A stretch of DNA of 64,000 nt from assembly GCA_021792795.1 (NCBI GenBank), contig JAJYUB010000012.1, forward strand, positions 1 to 64,000, read 5' to 3'. This stretch comes from Acidobacteriota bacterium (GTDB lineage Bacteria; Acidobacteriota; Terriglobia; Terriglobales; Acidobacteriaceae). A model generated the notes under the pieces. The model searched no databases and was not told where the DNA came from. It saw only the letters and a program-made list of their open reading frames with translations. Below are positions 35,676 through 46,337 of this stretch, piece after piece (the stretch's first letter is position 1; each line of letters begins with the position of its first letter). Made by a program: the position numbers and the translations under genes.

Positions 35676-37688
35676 TCAAGGGGCGGCGTCTTTGGGGGCG
35701 TCGAAGAGGAAATCTTTGCTGCGGAGGTCGCGGATGGTGTCGCGGAGTTTGGCAGCCTTTTCGAATTCAAATCGCTGCGCGGCTTCGCGCATGGAGGTTT
35801 CGAGCCTGGCGATGTAGACGTCGAGGTCTTCTTCGGCGTGGAAGCTTTCCGGCATGGCTTCGACTTCTTCGGTGACGTCGGAATATTCCGCCTTCAGAAT
35901 GCCGGCGAGGGTCATATCGACGGGGCGAAGGATGGAGGTGGGGGTGATGCCGTGCTCCTGGTTATAGGCGGTCTGGATAGCGCGGCGACGATCGGTTTCT
36001 CCGATGGCCTGCTTCATAGAGTCGGTCATTTTATCGGCGTAGAGAATGGCGCGGCCGTGGATGTGGCGCGCGGCGCGGCCGATGGTCTGGATGAGCGAGC
36101 CGGAGGAACGCAGAAAGCCTTCTTTGTCGGCGTCGAGAATGGCGACGAGCGAAACCTCTGGCAGATCGAGTCCTTCGCGCAGCAGGTTGATGCCGATGAG
36201 TACATCGTATTCGCCCTTGCGAAGGTCGCGCAGCAGGCGGACGCGCTCCAGCGTTTCAATTTCCGAGTGCATGTAGCGGCAGCGCACGCCGACTTCTGTG
36301 TAGTAGCTGGCCAGATCTTCCGCCATGCGCTTGGTGAGCGTGGTGACCAGGACGCGCTCGCCGTTTTTCGCGCGCTCGCGGATTTCGGCGAGAAGGTCAT
36401 CGATCTGGCCGCGTACTGGGCGAACTTCCACCTGCGGATCGACAAGACCGGTGGGGCGAATAATTTGTTCGACGACAACGCCGCCGGATTGGGTCAGCTC
36501 ATACGGGCCGGGCGTGGCGGAAACGTAGGTCACCTGATGGGTGCGGCTTTGAAATTCTTCAAACTTGAGCGGGCGATTGTCCATGGCGGAGGGTAGGCGA
36601 TAGCCATACTCGACCAGGTTTTGCTTGCGGGAGCGATCGCCATGCCACATGCCGTGGAGTTGCGGAACGGTGACGTGCGATTCGTCGATGAAGAGTAAAT
36701 GGTCCTGCGGAAAATAATCGAGCAGGGTCGGTGGCGGCTCGCCGGGAAGGCGGCCGGAAAAATGGCGCGAATAATTCTCGATGCCATGGCAGTAGCCCAT
36801 GGACTTGATCATTTCCAGGTCGAAGCGGGTACGCTGGTGAATGCGCTGCGCCTCGACCATGCGGCCCTGATTTTCAATTTCTTTTTCCCAAACGGCCAGT
36901 TCAGCGAGGATGCCCTCGATGGCGGTCTTCTTGCGCTCCGGCTGCACCACGTAGTGGCTTTTGGGATAGATGGGCAGGCGAGAATATTTCTGCTTGACGG
37001 TGCCGAAGAGCGGATCGATCTGCGAGAGAGCTTCAATCTCGTCGCCGAATAACTCGATGCGATAGGCGCTCTCGTCATAGGTGGGGAAGACTTCAATGAC
37101 GTCGCCGCGCACGCGAAATGTGCCGCGGCGGAAATCGACATCGTTGCGTTCGTAGAGAATTTCGACGAGGCGGCGGGTGATGTCCTCGCGGCGAATTTTC
37201 TGGCCGCGTTCGAGCAACATCAACATGCCGTAGTAGGCCTCGGGCGAGCCAAGGCCGTAGATGCAGCTTACCGAGGAGACGATGATGACATCGCGGCGTT
37301 CAAACAGGCTGCGAGTGGCGGACAAGCGAAGCTGGTCGAGCTGCTCATTGATGGTGGCTTCCTTCTCAATGTAGAGATCGGCGGCTGGGATGTAGGCTTC
37401 CGGCTGGTAGTAGTCGTAATAGGAGACGAAATACTCGACGGCGTTGTTAGGGAAGAATTGCTTGAACTCGTGATAAAGCTGCGCCGCCAGAGTTTTATTG
37501 TGGGCCAGGATGAGCGCGGGGCGGTTGAGTTGCTCGATGACTTTGGCGACGGTGAAGGTTTTGCCAGAGCCGGTGACGCCGAGCAGTACCTGATGTTTTT
37601 CGCCGCCGACAATGCCGCGGACCAGCTCATCAATGGCGCGGGCCTGGTCGCCACGCGGCTGGTAGTCACTGACAAGCTGAAAGTCCAT
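35676..37688 (-). CDS. uvrB: Excinuclease ABC subunit B
   Basis: The protein is 670 aa, standard length. It is the damage-verification helicase of nucleotide excision repair. Seen: Walker [14 protein letters not shown] (about residues 38-50), the beta-hairpin region [16 protein letters not shown]-like [10 protein letters not shown], motif [11 protein letters not shown], and the C-terminal UVR domain ([15 protein letters not shown]) that contacts UvrC. Confidence 0.97.
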   Translation of the reverse strand: MDFQLVSDYQPRGDQARAIDELVRGIVGGEKHQVLLGVTGSGKTFTVAKVIEQLNRPALILAHNKTLAAQLYHEFKQFFPNNAVEYFVSYYDYYQPEAYIPAADLYIEKEATINEQLDQLRLSATRSLFERRDVIIVSSVSCIYGLGSPEAYYGMLMLLERGQKIRREDITRRLVEILYERNDVDFRRGTFRVRGDVIEVFPTYDESAYRIELFGDEIEALSQIDPLFGTVKQKYSRLPIYPKSHYVVQPERKKTAIEGILAELAVWEKEIENQGRMVEAQRIHQRTRFDLEMIKSMGYCHGIENYSRHFSGRLPGEPPPTLLDYFPQDHLLFIDESHVTVPQLHGMWHGDRSRKQNLVEYGYRLPSAMDNRPLKFEEFQSRTHQVTYVSATPGPYELTQSGGVVVEQIIRPTGLVDPQVEVRPVRGQIDDLLAEIRERAKNGERVLVTTLTKRMAEDLASYYTEVGVRCRYMHSEIETLERVRLLRDLRKGEYDVLIGINLLREGLDLPEVSLVAILDADKEGFLRSSGSLIQTIGRAARHIHGRAILYADKMTDSMKQAIGETDRRRAIQTAYNQEHGITPTSILRPVDMTLAGILKAEYSDVTEEVEAMPESFHAEEDLDVYIARLETSMREAAQRFEFEKAAKLRDTIRDLRSKDFLFDAPKDAAP

Positions 37689-37741
37689 ACTCCCCTATTT
37701 TAGAGGACAGATGGACGAAGGGTTTTCGCAGCGGCGGCGGA

Positions 37742-39319
37742 TCAATGGATTGCGTACATCGCCATCACATCTTTCTGCAGTGCCATGCGGCTGGAGAGCC
37801 GGGTATAGAACATGTGTCCGCCGGGATATTCGCGGACGGCGACACGGGTGGGATCGCCCATGAGCGGCATTTGGTCGACGGCCAGGATGGAGCCCATGAA
37901 GGGGCACGACAGATCGTTCCAGCCGTGAGCGATGAGCACGCGAAGCTTGGGATCGGCGGCGACGGCCTGCCGCAGTTGGGTGACGGAACCAGCGCGCAGA
38001 ACGTCGTCACGATGCCACATTTCGCCCACCTGATAGGACAGAGCGTTGTACTGCGCGTCCGTTTTCCAGCCCACGGTGTTGGTGACGAAGTTGACCATCG
38101 CTTCCGTCGTAGGCGCGATGATGGCGGCCAGGATGGGATCGTTCGCCTTCTGTTCCGGCGCATAGGGAAAGGGATCGAACGAAGTGACGTTGGAGTCGTA
38201 GATGGAACCGATCTTGCCTTGTTCGCGCCATGCCTCGCGCAGGTAGGCGCCGGTTTCCAGGCGGCCGCCGGAATTCTTGACGAACTGCGGATCGAGCCCG
38301 GTCAGCTCGGTGACGTGCTGGATCATGGCCTGCGTGGCCGCGGGATTGGAGCGGCCTGCAATCAACGCGGTGGCGTAAGGGCCTTCGGTGTAGGCAATTA
38401 CATCTTTCATGGCGTCGGGCGTCAGTTTGTTTTCGCGTTCCAGGCGGGCTGCGGTGATGGGAGGCAGCGTCACCATCCAGGGAATGGGAGAAAGGTTGTC
38501 ATGCGCTTCCAGCGTCGGATTCAGATAGGGCGAGACCAACACCACGCCGTTCATTCCGACGCCAAGCTGCGACTGCAGATAATACGTGATGCGGGGGCCG
38601 CGGAAGCCGCCATAACTTTCTCCGACCAGATATTTTCGCGAGGTCATGCGGTCATTTTTGACCAGCCAGTCGTAGATCACGCGGGACAGATAGTGGATGT
38701 CAGGCTCGGTGGAGTAGAAGTCTTTTTTTGCCTGGGCGTCCGGCACGAGAGAACGGCTATAGCCAGTGCCGATGGGATCGATGAAGACGAGGTCGGTGAA
38801 GCCGAGCCAGGTCCCGGGATTGTCGGTGAGCGTGGGAGGTTCGGAGGGGCTTTCATCGCTATTGGCGAAATTGAGATGCTTGGGGCCGATGGCGCCGAAG
38901 TTGAGATAGACAGACGATGCGCCGGGACCGCCGTTGAGCGCGAAGGTGACAGGGCGATCCGGCTGATCGACGGTGTAGGCGGTGTAGACGACGTCGCCGG
39001 TGATTTTTCCATCCGCATCGCGCACGGGAAATTTGCCGACGGTGACGGTGTAGTGAAGGGTCTTGCCGTCGAGCTGAATGCTCTGGGTGACGTGGGCGTC
39101 CGCAGGCAGCGGCGGCAGAGCCTGCTTGTCGGCGGCGGCCTTGTCGGTTGCAGCTTTATCGGCAGGCGGCGGGGTTTTATTCTTGTCGGTCTGGGACGCG
39201 TCGGCGGTGGCCTTATCGTCCTGCGCGGTGGCGGTGAGATACGGAGAAATCGTAAACAAAATTGCGAGGCATGCAAATGCTGCGCGCTTGCGGACGGTGG
39301 GCATACAAGTCAGTTCCAT
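37742..39319 (-). CDS. Secreted serine carboxypeptidase-like protein (peptidase S10)
   Basis: The protein is 525 aa. The signal peptide (about 1-32) is followed by a Lys/Asp/Ala/Pro-rich stretch (33-68). The alpha/beta-hydrolase S10 core has an oxyanion region NGGPGASSVYLNFG, the nucleophile Ser in LVGESYGGFRGP, and the catalytic His in YPGGHMFY near the C-terminus. It should cleave C-terminal residues from peptides outside the cytoplasm. Ends 53 bp before uvrB on the same strand. Confidence 0.88.
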   Translation of the reverse strand: MELTCMPTVRKRAAFACLAILFTISPYLTATAQDDKATADASQTDKNKTPPPADKAATDKAAADKQALPPLPADAHVTQSIQLDGKTLHYTVTVGKFPVRDADGKITGDVVYTAYTVDQPDRPVTFALNGGPGASSVYLNFGAIGPKHLNFANSDESPSEPPTLTDNPGTWLGFTDLVFIDPIGTGYSRSLVPDAQAKKDFYSTEPDIHYLSRVIYDWLVKNDRMTSRKYLVGESYGGFRGPRITYYLQSQLGVGMNGVVLVSPYLNPTLEAHDNLSPIPWMVTLPPITAARLERENKLTPDAMKDVIAYTEGPYATALIAGRSNPAATQAMIQHVTELTGLDPQFVKNSGGRLETGAYLREAWREQGKIGSIYDSNVTSFDPFPYAPEQKANDPILAAIIAPTTEAMVNFVTNTVGWKTDAQYNALSYQVGEMWHRDDVLRAGSVTQLRQAVAADPKLRVLIAHGWNDLSCPFMGSILAVDQMPLMGDPTRVAVREYPGGHMFYTRLSSRMALQKDVMAMYAIH

Positions 39320-39354
39320 GTGGATATCATAATCTGCGCCTGCGAAGACGGGTG

Positions 39355-42300
39355 TTATGTGTGGCCGGAGGTTGCCGGCGTGGCGGCGGCGATGAGCCGC
39401 ACCGTGACAATTTGATGCGGATGAACGGTGAACTGGAATCCGTGCGGTCCAGACAGCGATAGCTGCGATCGATCTCTTTCAACAGCGTCGGTCCGCCAGG
39501 CCTGTTGCAGCGGCAATAACGGCGTTTCAATACTGACGGTGCGCGTGGCCCCGCCTATATCGAGGAAGCGAAGGATGGTGCCGCGGCCGTCTTCGGCGGG
39601 CTTCCACGCGGTCAAGACAAGGCTTGGATCGTTGACGTGGAGGAAGCTGGCCTGCCTGCCGTCGAGCGGGCCGGGTGTGTTGAGGGCCTTGTCCTGGGAC
39701 GTGATTTCGTCTTTTTCAAGCGGTGTCATTTCCTCCCATCCGAGGCGGCTGAGTTGGGTCTCATCGGTGGCGGGCGCGCTGGCGATGACATAGCGGAAGC
39801 GGAAATGGCCGCCCTGGCCGGCACGATAATTCGTGTCCCAGTAATTGTTCATGACGTAGGAGAAGATGGTTCCGGGGCGCGAGCCGAAGATGCTGGGCCA
39901 TTGACCGCGATTGATATCGCCGAGCGTGACCAGGGACGCATCGAGCGGCATGACGGTGGCGGACAGGCCGTTTTGTTGGGCGGAAACCCAGTTCTGCACA
40001 GAAAACCATTCATGACCGGCGCCGGGGTACATGTCCTTGGACGGATCGACCACTCCAGTTTGAATTTCATATTGAAACTGCGGATGGTCCATGGCAAACG
40101 GGAAGGCAAAGTAGACGCCTTCCTTGGTGTCGACTTCTTTCTTGGTCAGGTCTTCGATGAATTCAATTTTTTTCTGATGGTCGAAGAGTCGAACCTCCGT
40201 CGAGATTTCTGGAGTGTTGGTGTCGGCGCTATGCAGGCGAGCGACCGAGCCGTACGGCGTGCGCGTGACCGAGATGAGACGGCCATTTTGCGCGGCATGA
40301 ACGTCGAGGTCCGGTTTCGGATAGACGTGGCTGTACTGCAGCAGGGTGTTCGGCGCTTTATCGCCGCCGGTGACGTAGAGATATTGGCCGAAGCGGTAGG
40401 GGCTTTGCTGGTTGACGAGTTCGCGCTGTAGTTGCTTGTCGTAAATACTCTGCACAGCGCCGGTGGCGGGATCCAGGGTGACACGGTAATACGGGCTGTC
40501 GAGAGTGGTGGTCTGCGTGGTGGCGGCGGGTTCAAGCGTCTTTTTGGAGTCGCGCAAGTGGTAGACCTTGTAGCCGACGGCAGGAATGTCCTGGGCAACG
40601 AAGCGGACGTGATGGAAATTCTTGTTGCCGTCGAGAACTTCGACAGGAACGACCTGGTCCGTGGAGGTGTCGACAATCTCCCGATTGTTGTTCAGGTCGA
40701 GGGAGACAATTCCATTGCGGGTCCAGTTGAGCGTGTTGAAGACGATGATGCTGCCGGTGCCGGTGGAGATGGAATTGGCGATGGAAGCCATGCTGTTGCG
40801 GGCGATGAAGTCGGCCAGGGCAGCGGCCTTGACGGGGTAGAGATCTTTCAACGCGAGCTGGTCGACAGCTTCTTTGCTGGTTGGATCGGAGATGCTGTTG
40901 TAGGAATCCCAGGTGTGCTCGTCGGCCAGAATCATGTTGGTCCACATGCGACGCAGACCCGATGTGTCGGCTGCGTAGTTTGGATTGACCAGTGATGTGA
41001 GGGTGGCAAGTTCTTCGGCGGAGGGGCCACGCGCTTCATTCTGGCGCTCCAGCGCAGCAGAACAGGCGTCGGCGGCGATGCCATCTTCCCAATAGGGGCC
41101 ACCGTCTCCACTGATGGTGGGAATGTCGTTGCCAAACTGTTGCGCGATGTTCTTGAGCGCCTCGTGAAATCCAGAGTACTGGATGTGGGGATAAGCGTAG
41201 ACGCCGTTCCATTGCTGCGCCAGCTCGGCCTGCTGCGGGAACAGGTCTGTGTTTTCCACCTGAGTGCCGAAGAGAATGGCGGCGTCGGCGTGATAGCCGG
41301 GGTGCTGATACATCTGCAGGAACAGCGACAGCGTGTCGTGTCCTGTGGAGAGCGAGGGAGGAAGGCCGAACATAAATTGCATTTGCATGTAGTGGCGGGA
41401 ATACCAGAGGAGAACTTTCTGGCCGTCGGGGCCTTGCCACCAGAAGGGCGAATCTTCATTGAGGCGGCCCTGCAGCAGCACCGGCGCACGATAGTTATTG
41501 CTGCCGGAGAACAGCTCGTGGATGCCCGCTGAGGCGAGGATGGAAGCGTAGGACCAACTGAACGAGGGAACGTCGGTGATGTTGGCGTAGTTGAAGGGCG
41601 TGCCGTGCTGGCGGCTGAAGTCGGCGCTGGCGTAGAGCGAGCGGACCAGCGTTTCCGCGGTGGGAAAGCCGGTGAGCAGGTTGGCATATTGCGCGGGCAG
41701 GTAGAGTTGCTGCTTCTCAATGGCGGCGATGGCGCGCTGCTGCTCGGCAGACGTACGCGTCTGGAAGTACTGCTGCAGCGGCCAGTATCCATCGAGGCTG
41801 AAGCGGAAATCGGGATGTTGCGCGATGAGCCGCATCGCTTCATCGATGACGCGGCTGTGAATGGCGGCCACTTTTCCCTGGTAATCGGAGTAGCCGACAT
41901 CGAGATGGATGTGGGGAACGAGGAAGAGCGTCCACTTCTTTTGTGGGTCGATGAAGGCTTTGTCGTGCTGCGCGTGGCCGTCGTTGTTCCATGAGACTTC
42001 AGCGACAGTATGCGCGGGAAATTCTGGAACAGAGAAGGAAAGTTTCTCCTCGCCGAAGTCCTGTGCCCCTTGAAGCGCCTGATGGTAGTGTTTGCCGGCG
42101 AGGATGAGGTCAACGGGAGCGCCAGCCTGTACGGGTCGCGGATCGCGCAGAATCACATCGACGGATTCTTCCAACTGACCGGACCGCTGCTGATAGAAAA
42201 TGGTCGGAAGGATCTGAGCGGTGGCGTGGTTGGCGGCTGACGATTGCGAGTTGCGGTCAAGCTCAATGGCGTCGTAGGTAAAGCTTGCATCCGCAGGCAG

Positions 42301-42900
42301 GGCTGCATGGGGGAGGGACGCGGGAACTTTCTCGACCGCCTGCAGGGTAATGGCGTTCGCGCCGCGATGCAGATACGCGCCGGGGAAATCGAACTCGACG
42401 TCGGCGCGGGAATACGCGGCGTAGAACGCGCTGCCCTGGTCGCCGTTTTCAGTGTCGAGCTTGGGCTGTAGATAGAAGGTCCCGGATTTGCCGTTGATGA
42501 CGACGCGGAGCGCGGGCACGCTGGAGCTTTCGATGAGCAGGGCGACGTGGAACCGATAGGACGGCGCGGGCGTGTTGGCCAGCGAAAAGCGGATGGTCCA
42601 TGGGGCGGCCTGCGGCGACACGGTTAGGGCGGCGGACTGGGACGCGGTCGTTTCAGCGGGAGTCGGAGCGGGCCCGACGCGCTGGGTGGCATACCAATCC
42701 TTGGAGGCGGTGCTGGTTCCAACGATGAAGTTGACGGGCTGTTGCGGAGTGCCTCCGGCGAGGTCGACTGAGGAGCGATTGAATTCTCCAATGGTAAACA
42801 CGGCCTTGGGCGATGCGGTCTGCGCGTGGGATGGAATGGCGAAAAAGAGCGGCAGAATGCAAAGGATGCGTGCGAGGGGCCATGCTGTTTTCAATTTCAT
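39355..42900 (-). CDS. Glycoside hydrolase family 38 alpha-mannosidase-like protein, secreted
   Basis: From ATG 42900 the protein is 1181 aa, with GGAG 6 nt upstream; a TTG at 42912 is possible. A signal peptide precedes a beta-rich N-terminal carbohydrate-binding-like region (about 30-320). The GH38 catalytic domain starts near residue 335 with PHIHLDVGYSDYQGKV, where His and Asp bind zinc, and FSLDGYWPLQQYF. A helical middle domain and a large beta-rich C-terminal domain follow. It should release alpha-mannosyl residues; exact substrate unknown. No sugar regulator is nearby. Confidence 0.85.
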   Translation of the reverse strand: MKLKTAWPLARILCILPLFFAIPSHAQTASPKAVFTIGEFNRSSVDLAGGTPQQPVNFIVGTSTASKDWYATQRVGPAPTPAETTASQSAALTVSPQAAPWTIRFSLANTPAPSYRFHVALLIESSSVPALRVVINGKSGTFYLQPKLDTENGDQGSAFYAAYSRADVEFDFPGAYLHRGANAITLQAVEKVPASLPHAALPADASFTYDAIELDRNSQSSAANHATAQILPTIFYQQRSGQLEESVDVILRDPRPVQAGAPVDLILAGKHYHQALQGAQDFGEEKLSFSVPEFPAHTVAEVSWNNDGHAQHDKAFIDPQKKWTLFLVPHIHLDVGYSDYQGKVAAIHSRVIDEAMRLIAQHPDFRFSLDGYWPLQQYFQTRTSAEQQRAIAAIEKQQLYLPAQYANLLTGFPTAETLVRSLYASADFSRQHGTPFNYANITDVPSFSWSYASILASAGIHELFSGSNNYRAPVLLQGRLNEDSPFWWQGPDGQKVLLWYSRHYMQMQFMFGLPPSLSTGHDTLSLFLQMYQHPGYHADAAILFGTQVENTDLFPQQAELAQQWNGVYAYPHIQYSGFHEALKNIAQQFGNDIPTISGDGGPYWEDGIAADACSAALERQNEARGPSAEELATLTSLVNPNYAADTSGLRRMWTNMILADEHTWDSYNSISDPTSKEAVDQLALKDLYPVKAAALADFIARNSMASIANSISTGTGSIIVFNTLNWTRNGIVSLDLNNNREIVDTSTDQVVPVEVLDGNKNFHHVRFVAQDIPAVGYKVYHLRDSKKTLEPAATTQTTTLDSPYYRVTLDPATGAVQSIYDKQLQRELVNQQSPYRFGQYLYVTGGDKAPNTLLQYSHVYPKPDLDVHAAQNGRLISVTRTPYGSVARLHSADTNTPEISTEVRLFDHQKKIEFIEDLTKKEVDTKEGVYFAFPFAMDHPQFQYEIQTGVVDPSKDMYPGAGHEWFSVQNWVSAQQNGLSATVMPLDASLVTLGDINRGQWPSIFGSRPGTIFSYVMNNYWDTNYRAGQGGHFRFRYVIASAPATDETQLSRLGWEEMTPLEKDEITSQDKALNTPGPLDGRQASFLHVNDPSLVLTAWKPAEDGRGTILRFLDIGGATRTVSIETPLLPLQQAWRTDAVERDRSQLSLSGPHGFQFTVHPHQIVTVRLIAAATPATSGHT

Positions 42901-43176
42901 CGTCGACTCCAAAGGTTCAATTGCCGTTGCACATGCGCGTGCCCGGCAATGACGGAGGAGCTTGCCTGCGAGGTCACGGAAGGGTTGTTGATCCGGGTGG
43001 GCGGAACGCCAGGGAACGGAGCGCCCGGGTCCGCGCCGAACTAAATTTCACAAACGATAGCAAAACCAGAATTATTGTAATAGACAGAGAAGAAGCGGGT
43101 CCCTCGACTGCGGTCGTCGCGGCGACCTTCGCTCGGGATGACACCTCTTTTTATCGGCAGCAATTCTGCGTTTGTT
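42901..43176. other. Intergenic region between the mannosidase and nuoN
   Basis: 276 bp without a gene. At about 43097-43141 there is a GTCCCTCG...GCTCGGGATGAC inverted repeat of the short dispersed type. No clear terminator for the nuo operon was found. Confidence 0.4.
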
Positions 43177-44700
43177 CTAAAAACCTGTGGTCCGGATGGC
43201 GGCGTCAATCCAATGGAGCAGCAGGTGGGGAGCGCATCCGAACAGGACCACACCGGCGGCCAGCAGCACGACGACGGCCTGGCTGAGAATCGGCGTCCCG
43301 ATTGTCGTCGCATCGGCGGATGCATTGGCAACTTCTTCGGAAGGATTGGCGACGTAGATGCGCTTGAGCACCTGCAGATAGTAGTAAAGGGAGACGGCGC
43401 TCATCGCAATGGCGAGGACGACGAGCCAGAGCAGGCCGGGGCCGGAACCGAGCACGGAGACGAAGAGATAGAACTTGCCGAAGAAACCGGCGAGCGGCGG
43501 AATGCCGGCAAGCGACAGCAGGAAGATAAACATGCAGCCGGAGAGAACGGGAGCGCGGCGACTGAGTCCGTCGAAGTCGGAAAGTCGATCGCCACCGGTC
43601 CGGTGTTCTACGATTGCGACTACGCCAAAGGCCCCCAGCGTTGCCAGCGCATAGGTAATCACGTAATAGAGAAGCGCGCCTAGACTTTGCTGGGTGTGGG
43701 ACGCGATGGCGAGCAGCATGTAGCCGGCGTGGGCGATGGCGGAGTAGGCGAGCAGGCGTCGGACGCTGCGCTGGACGATGGCGACCAGGTTTCCCAGCAC
43801 CATAGAGAGCGCGGCCACGACGGCGAGCACAGGCACCCAGCCCGTTGTGAAGCGCATCCAGGCGGCGCTGCCTTCCGCGCCGGCAAAGCCGACTGCCATG
43901 ATCTGAAAGAAGATGAAAAAACTGGCGACCTTGGAGGCGGAGGCGATGAACCCGGCGCTGGGCGCGGGCGCGCCCTGGTACACGTCCGGCGCCCAGAAGT
44001 GGAACGGAAACGCGGCGACCTTAAAGCCAAAGCCAATCACCGTGGTGACAATGGCGATGAGCAAAAGCGGATTCAGCGGCGAACCGGTCGCGCCAGAGGC
44101 ATGGATTGCGTCGGCAATACGCGGCAGGCTGGTCGAATTCGACAGGCCATAGAGCAGGCTGAAGCCAAACAGCAGAAAGGCGGCGGACATTCCGCCGAAG
44201 AGGAAATATTTAAGCGCGGCTTCCGAGGAGTGCGGGCGATGCTTGTCGAAGGCGGTGAGGATGTAGAGGGACAGGCTCAGCAATTCCAGTGAAATAAAAA
44301 TGACCAGCAGATCCTGGGAACTGGCAAGAAACATGCTGCCGACGGTGGCGACCAAGATGAGCAGAACGAATTCGCCGATGTGTTCTGTGAAACGGGAATT
44401 TGTGGCCATCAACAGCGTGGCGATGGCGAGCACAAGCAACGCAACCTGGACAAGATGGGTGAGCGGGTTGGCGAGCAGCGTTCCGTCGAGAACATTTACC
44501 TGCGCGGGAGCGAGAACCAGGCGCACGATGGCGAGCACGCAGCCAAGCGACCCCAAGAGGGCGGCGACGGTGAAACGCGTGTGCGTGGGTCGCATCCGCA
44601 GCAATAGAAGATCGACGGCCAGCGCGATCAGCGCGGCTGCGACCACGATGACTTGCGGCAGGGCAAGCTGCCAAAGTTGCGCGTAATTGACGGTGCTCAT
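43177..44700 (-). CDS. nuoN: NADH-quinone oxidoreductase-type subunit N
   Basis: The protein is 507 aa with about 14 membrane helices. It is one of the antiporter-like proton channels of complex I. Key charged residues are present: Glu in FISLELLSLSLY, the TM7 Lys in GFGFKVAAFPFHFWAPD, the TM8 Lys in SASKVASFF and the TM12 Lys in LPPLAGFFGKFYLF. It overlaps the upstream nuoM by 4 nt and is the last gene of the operon. Confidence 0.94.
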   Translation of the reverse strand: MSTVNYAQLWQLALPQVIVVAAALIALAVDLLLLRMRPTHTRFTVAALLGSLGCVLAIVRLVLAPAQVNVLDGTLLANPLTHLVQVALLVLAIATLLMATNSRFTEHIGEFVLLILVATVGSMFLASSQDLLVIFISLELLSLSLYILTAFDKHRPHSSEAALKYFLFGGMSAAFLLFGFSLLYGLSNSTSLPRIADAIHASGATGSPLNPLLLIAIVTTVIGFGFKVAAFPFHFWAPDVYQGAPAPSAGFIASASKVASFFIFFQIMAVGFAGAEGSAAWMRFTTGWVPVLAVVAALSMVLGNLVAIVQRSVRRLLAYSAIAHAGYMLLAIASHTQQSLGALLYYVITYALATLGAFGVVAIVEHRTGGDRLSDFDGLSRRAPVLSGCMFIFLLSLAGIPPLAGFFGKFYLFVSVLGSGPGLLWLVVLAIAMSAVSLYYYLQVLKRIYVANPSEEVANASADATTIGTPILSQAVVVLLAAGVVLFGCAPHLLLHWIDAAIRTTGF

Positions 44701-46208
44701 CGCCAGCCCCCTTGGCGCAGGCCGTTGAACAGCGGCGAATTCAGCGCGGGGACAATGATGTTCAAGAGCACTTGCGGATACAGGCCGACAATGACGCTGG
44801 CGACGATCAAGACGATGGCGCCGAGCCGTTCGGGAAGCGTGATGGGCGGCAGAGGCGCGTGGGGCGCAGCGGAGGCGCGATCGGCTTCCGCAAAGAATGC
44901 TTTCTGCATGGCGCGCCAGATATAGGCAACGCCGACAACGAGGCCCAGACCGACCAGGACGGTGAGGATTGGGAAAGCGTGCCAGACGCCGATGACGATC
45001 ATCAGTTCCGCAACAAAGCCGCTGAATCCGGGCAGGCCCATGCTGGCCATTCCAGCGACGACAAAGGTGGCGGCGGCGAAGGGAATGGCTTTGTTGAGGT
45101 CCATAGGGCCGAGAAGAGCCAGCTCGCGAGTGTGGGTGCGGTCATACACCATGCGTCCGACGACGGCGAACATCAGGCCCGCGAGAATTCCATGGGAGAA
45201 CATCTGCACCACCGCGCCGGAAAGGCCGATCTGGTTCAGCGTCATAAGGCCGAGAAGGATGAAGCCCATGTGGCTGACGCTGGAATAGCCGATGACGAAT
45301 TTGAAATCTTTTTGCACCAGGGCGACCATGGCGCCGTAGACGATGCCGATGACGGCGAGCACGGCGAAGACTTCGCGCCAGGAGCCGAGGCCGAGCACGT
45401 GAAAGCCCCATGGAGCGAGGCCGAGCGGGAACAAGGTCATCGCGACGCGCAGACATCCGTAGGCACCCAGCTTCATGACGACGCCGGCGAGCAGCATGGA
45501 AGCTGCGGTGGGCGCGGCAACGTGGCCGGTCGGGGCCCAAGTGTGGAAGGGCCAGAGGCCGGCAAGGATGGCGAAGCCGACGAAGACCAGCGGGAATGCC
45601 CACATCTGAAAATGCGCGGAGAAGGGAAAGCCGGCGAGGTCGCCGAGGGCCATGGTTTTCGCGCCGGCGACGACGTAGGCGGCGATCAGCCCGACCAGCA
45701 CCATGGCGCTGCCGATGAAGGAGTAGAGCACCAGCTTCATGGCCCCATATTCGCGGCGCGTGGAACCCCAGATGGCGATCAAGAAATATTTGGGGATAAT
45801 GACGATCTCGTAGAAGACGAAGAGCAGCAGCAGATCGTAGCTGAGAAAGACGCCATAGACCGAGCCGATGAGCAGCAGGTAAAACGCGAAGAATTCGTTG
45901 GCGCGATGTTCGATGTTCCAGGAAAACAGAATGCCGGTAACGGCAATGATTCCGGTGAGCAACAGCAAGACCAGGCTGATGCCATCGGCGGCTAGGTGAT
46001 AGCGAATGCCGAGCGAGGGAATCCAAGACACGTCGGTGACGGTGAGCATTTCTCCGGTGCGATGCTGCAGGAAGAACACGAGCGTGATGGCAAACGTGAC
46101 CAGCGCCGCGAGCAGCGCAAGGACGCGCGCCGCCGCGGCGTTGCTTTTCGGCAGCAGCAGGAGCAGAAGCGCCCCGAGAAACGAAATGTAGATTGTCCAA
46201 GCCAACAT
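44697..46208 (-). CDS. nuoM: NADH-quinone oxidoreductase-type subunit M, second copy, TM7 lysine missing
   Basis: The protein is 503 aa with about 14 helices and the NuoM pattern. The TM5 Glu is present (FVFYEIVIIPKYF), as are the TM8 Lys (AGVVMKLGAYG) and the TM12 Glu (GFVAELMIVIG). The TM7 position normally FAVKxP reads FAILAGLWPFHTWAP, so the central pumping Lys (K234 in E. coli) is Leu. A different NuoM is encoded directly upstream (46365-47921), 156 bp away across a hairpin repeat. It overlaps nuoN by 4 nt. Confidence 0.93.
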   Translation of the reverse strand: MLAWTIYISFLGALLLLLLPKSNAAAARVLALLAALVTFAITLVFFLQHRTGEMLTVTDVSWIPSLGIRYHLAADGISLVLLLLTGIIAVTGILFSWNIEHRANEFFAFYLLLIGSVYGVFLSYDLLLLFVFYEIVIIPKYFLIAIWGSTRREYGAMKLVLYSFIGSAMVLVGLIAAYVVAGAKTMALGDLAGFPFSAHFQMWAFPLVFVGFAILAGLWPFHTWAPTGHVAAPTAASMLLAGVVMKLGAYGCLRVAMTLFPLGLAPWGFHVLGLGSWREVFAVLAVIGIVYGAMVALVQKDFKFVIGYSSVSHMGFILLGLMTLNQIGLSGAVVQMFSHGILAGLMFAVVGRMVYDRTHTRELALLGPMDLNKAIPFAAATFVVAGMASMGLPGFSGFVAELMIVIGVWHAFPILTVLVGLGLVVGVAYIWRAMQKAFFAEADRASAAPHAPLPPITLPERLGAIVLIVASVIVGLYPQVLLNIIVPALNSPLFNGLRQGGWR

Positions 46209-46274
46209 CGTTAAAATGCCAGATCCATCGTGTAACTAGAACATCATCATTGATACTGTAATGCGGGCTTCGTT

Positions 46275-46337
46275 CTATCCCACCCTAGCTTCCCACCGAG
46301 CTACGCTCGGATCGTGGGAACCTAGGATAGGGCACCC
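46275..46337. repeat. Nested hairpin repeat between the two nuoM genes
   Basis: Outer arms CTATCC (46275-46280) with GGATAG (46325-46330), then CCTAG with CTAGG; inner arms TTCCCA (46290-46295) with TGGGAA (46315-46320) and CCGAGC with GCTCGG. The GGGCACCC tail ends at 46337. It looks like one hairpin inserted into the loop of another. Transcription of the operon must cross it. Confidence 0.75.

Noticed and set aside
44712-45995. Open frame of 427 codons opposite nuoM
   Set aside because: His/Asp/Gly-rich shadow of a membrane protein gene.
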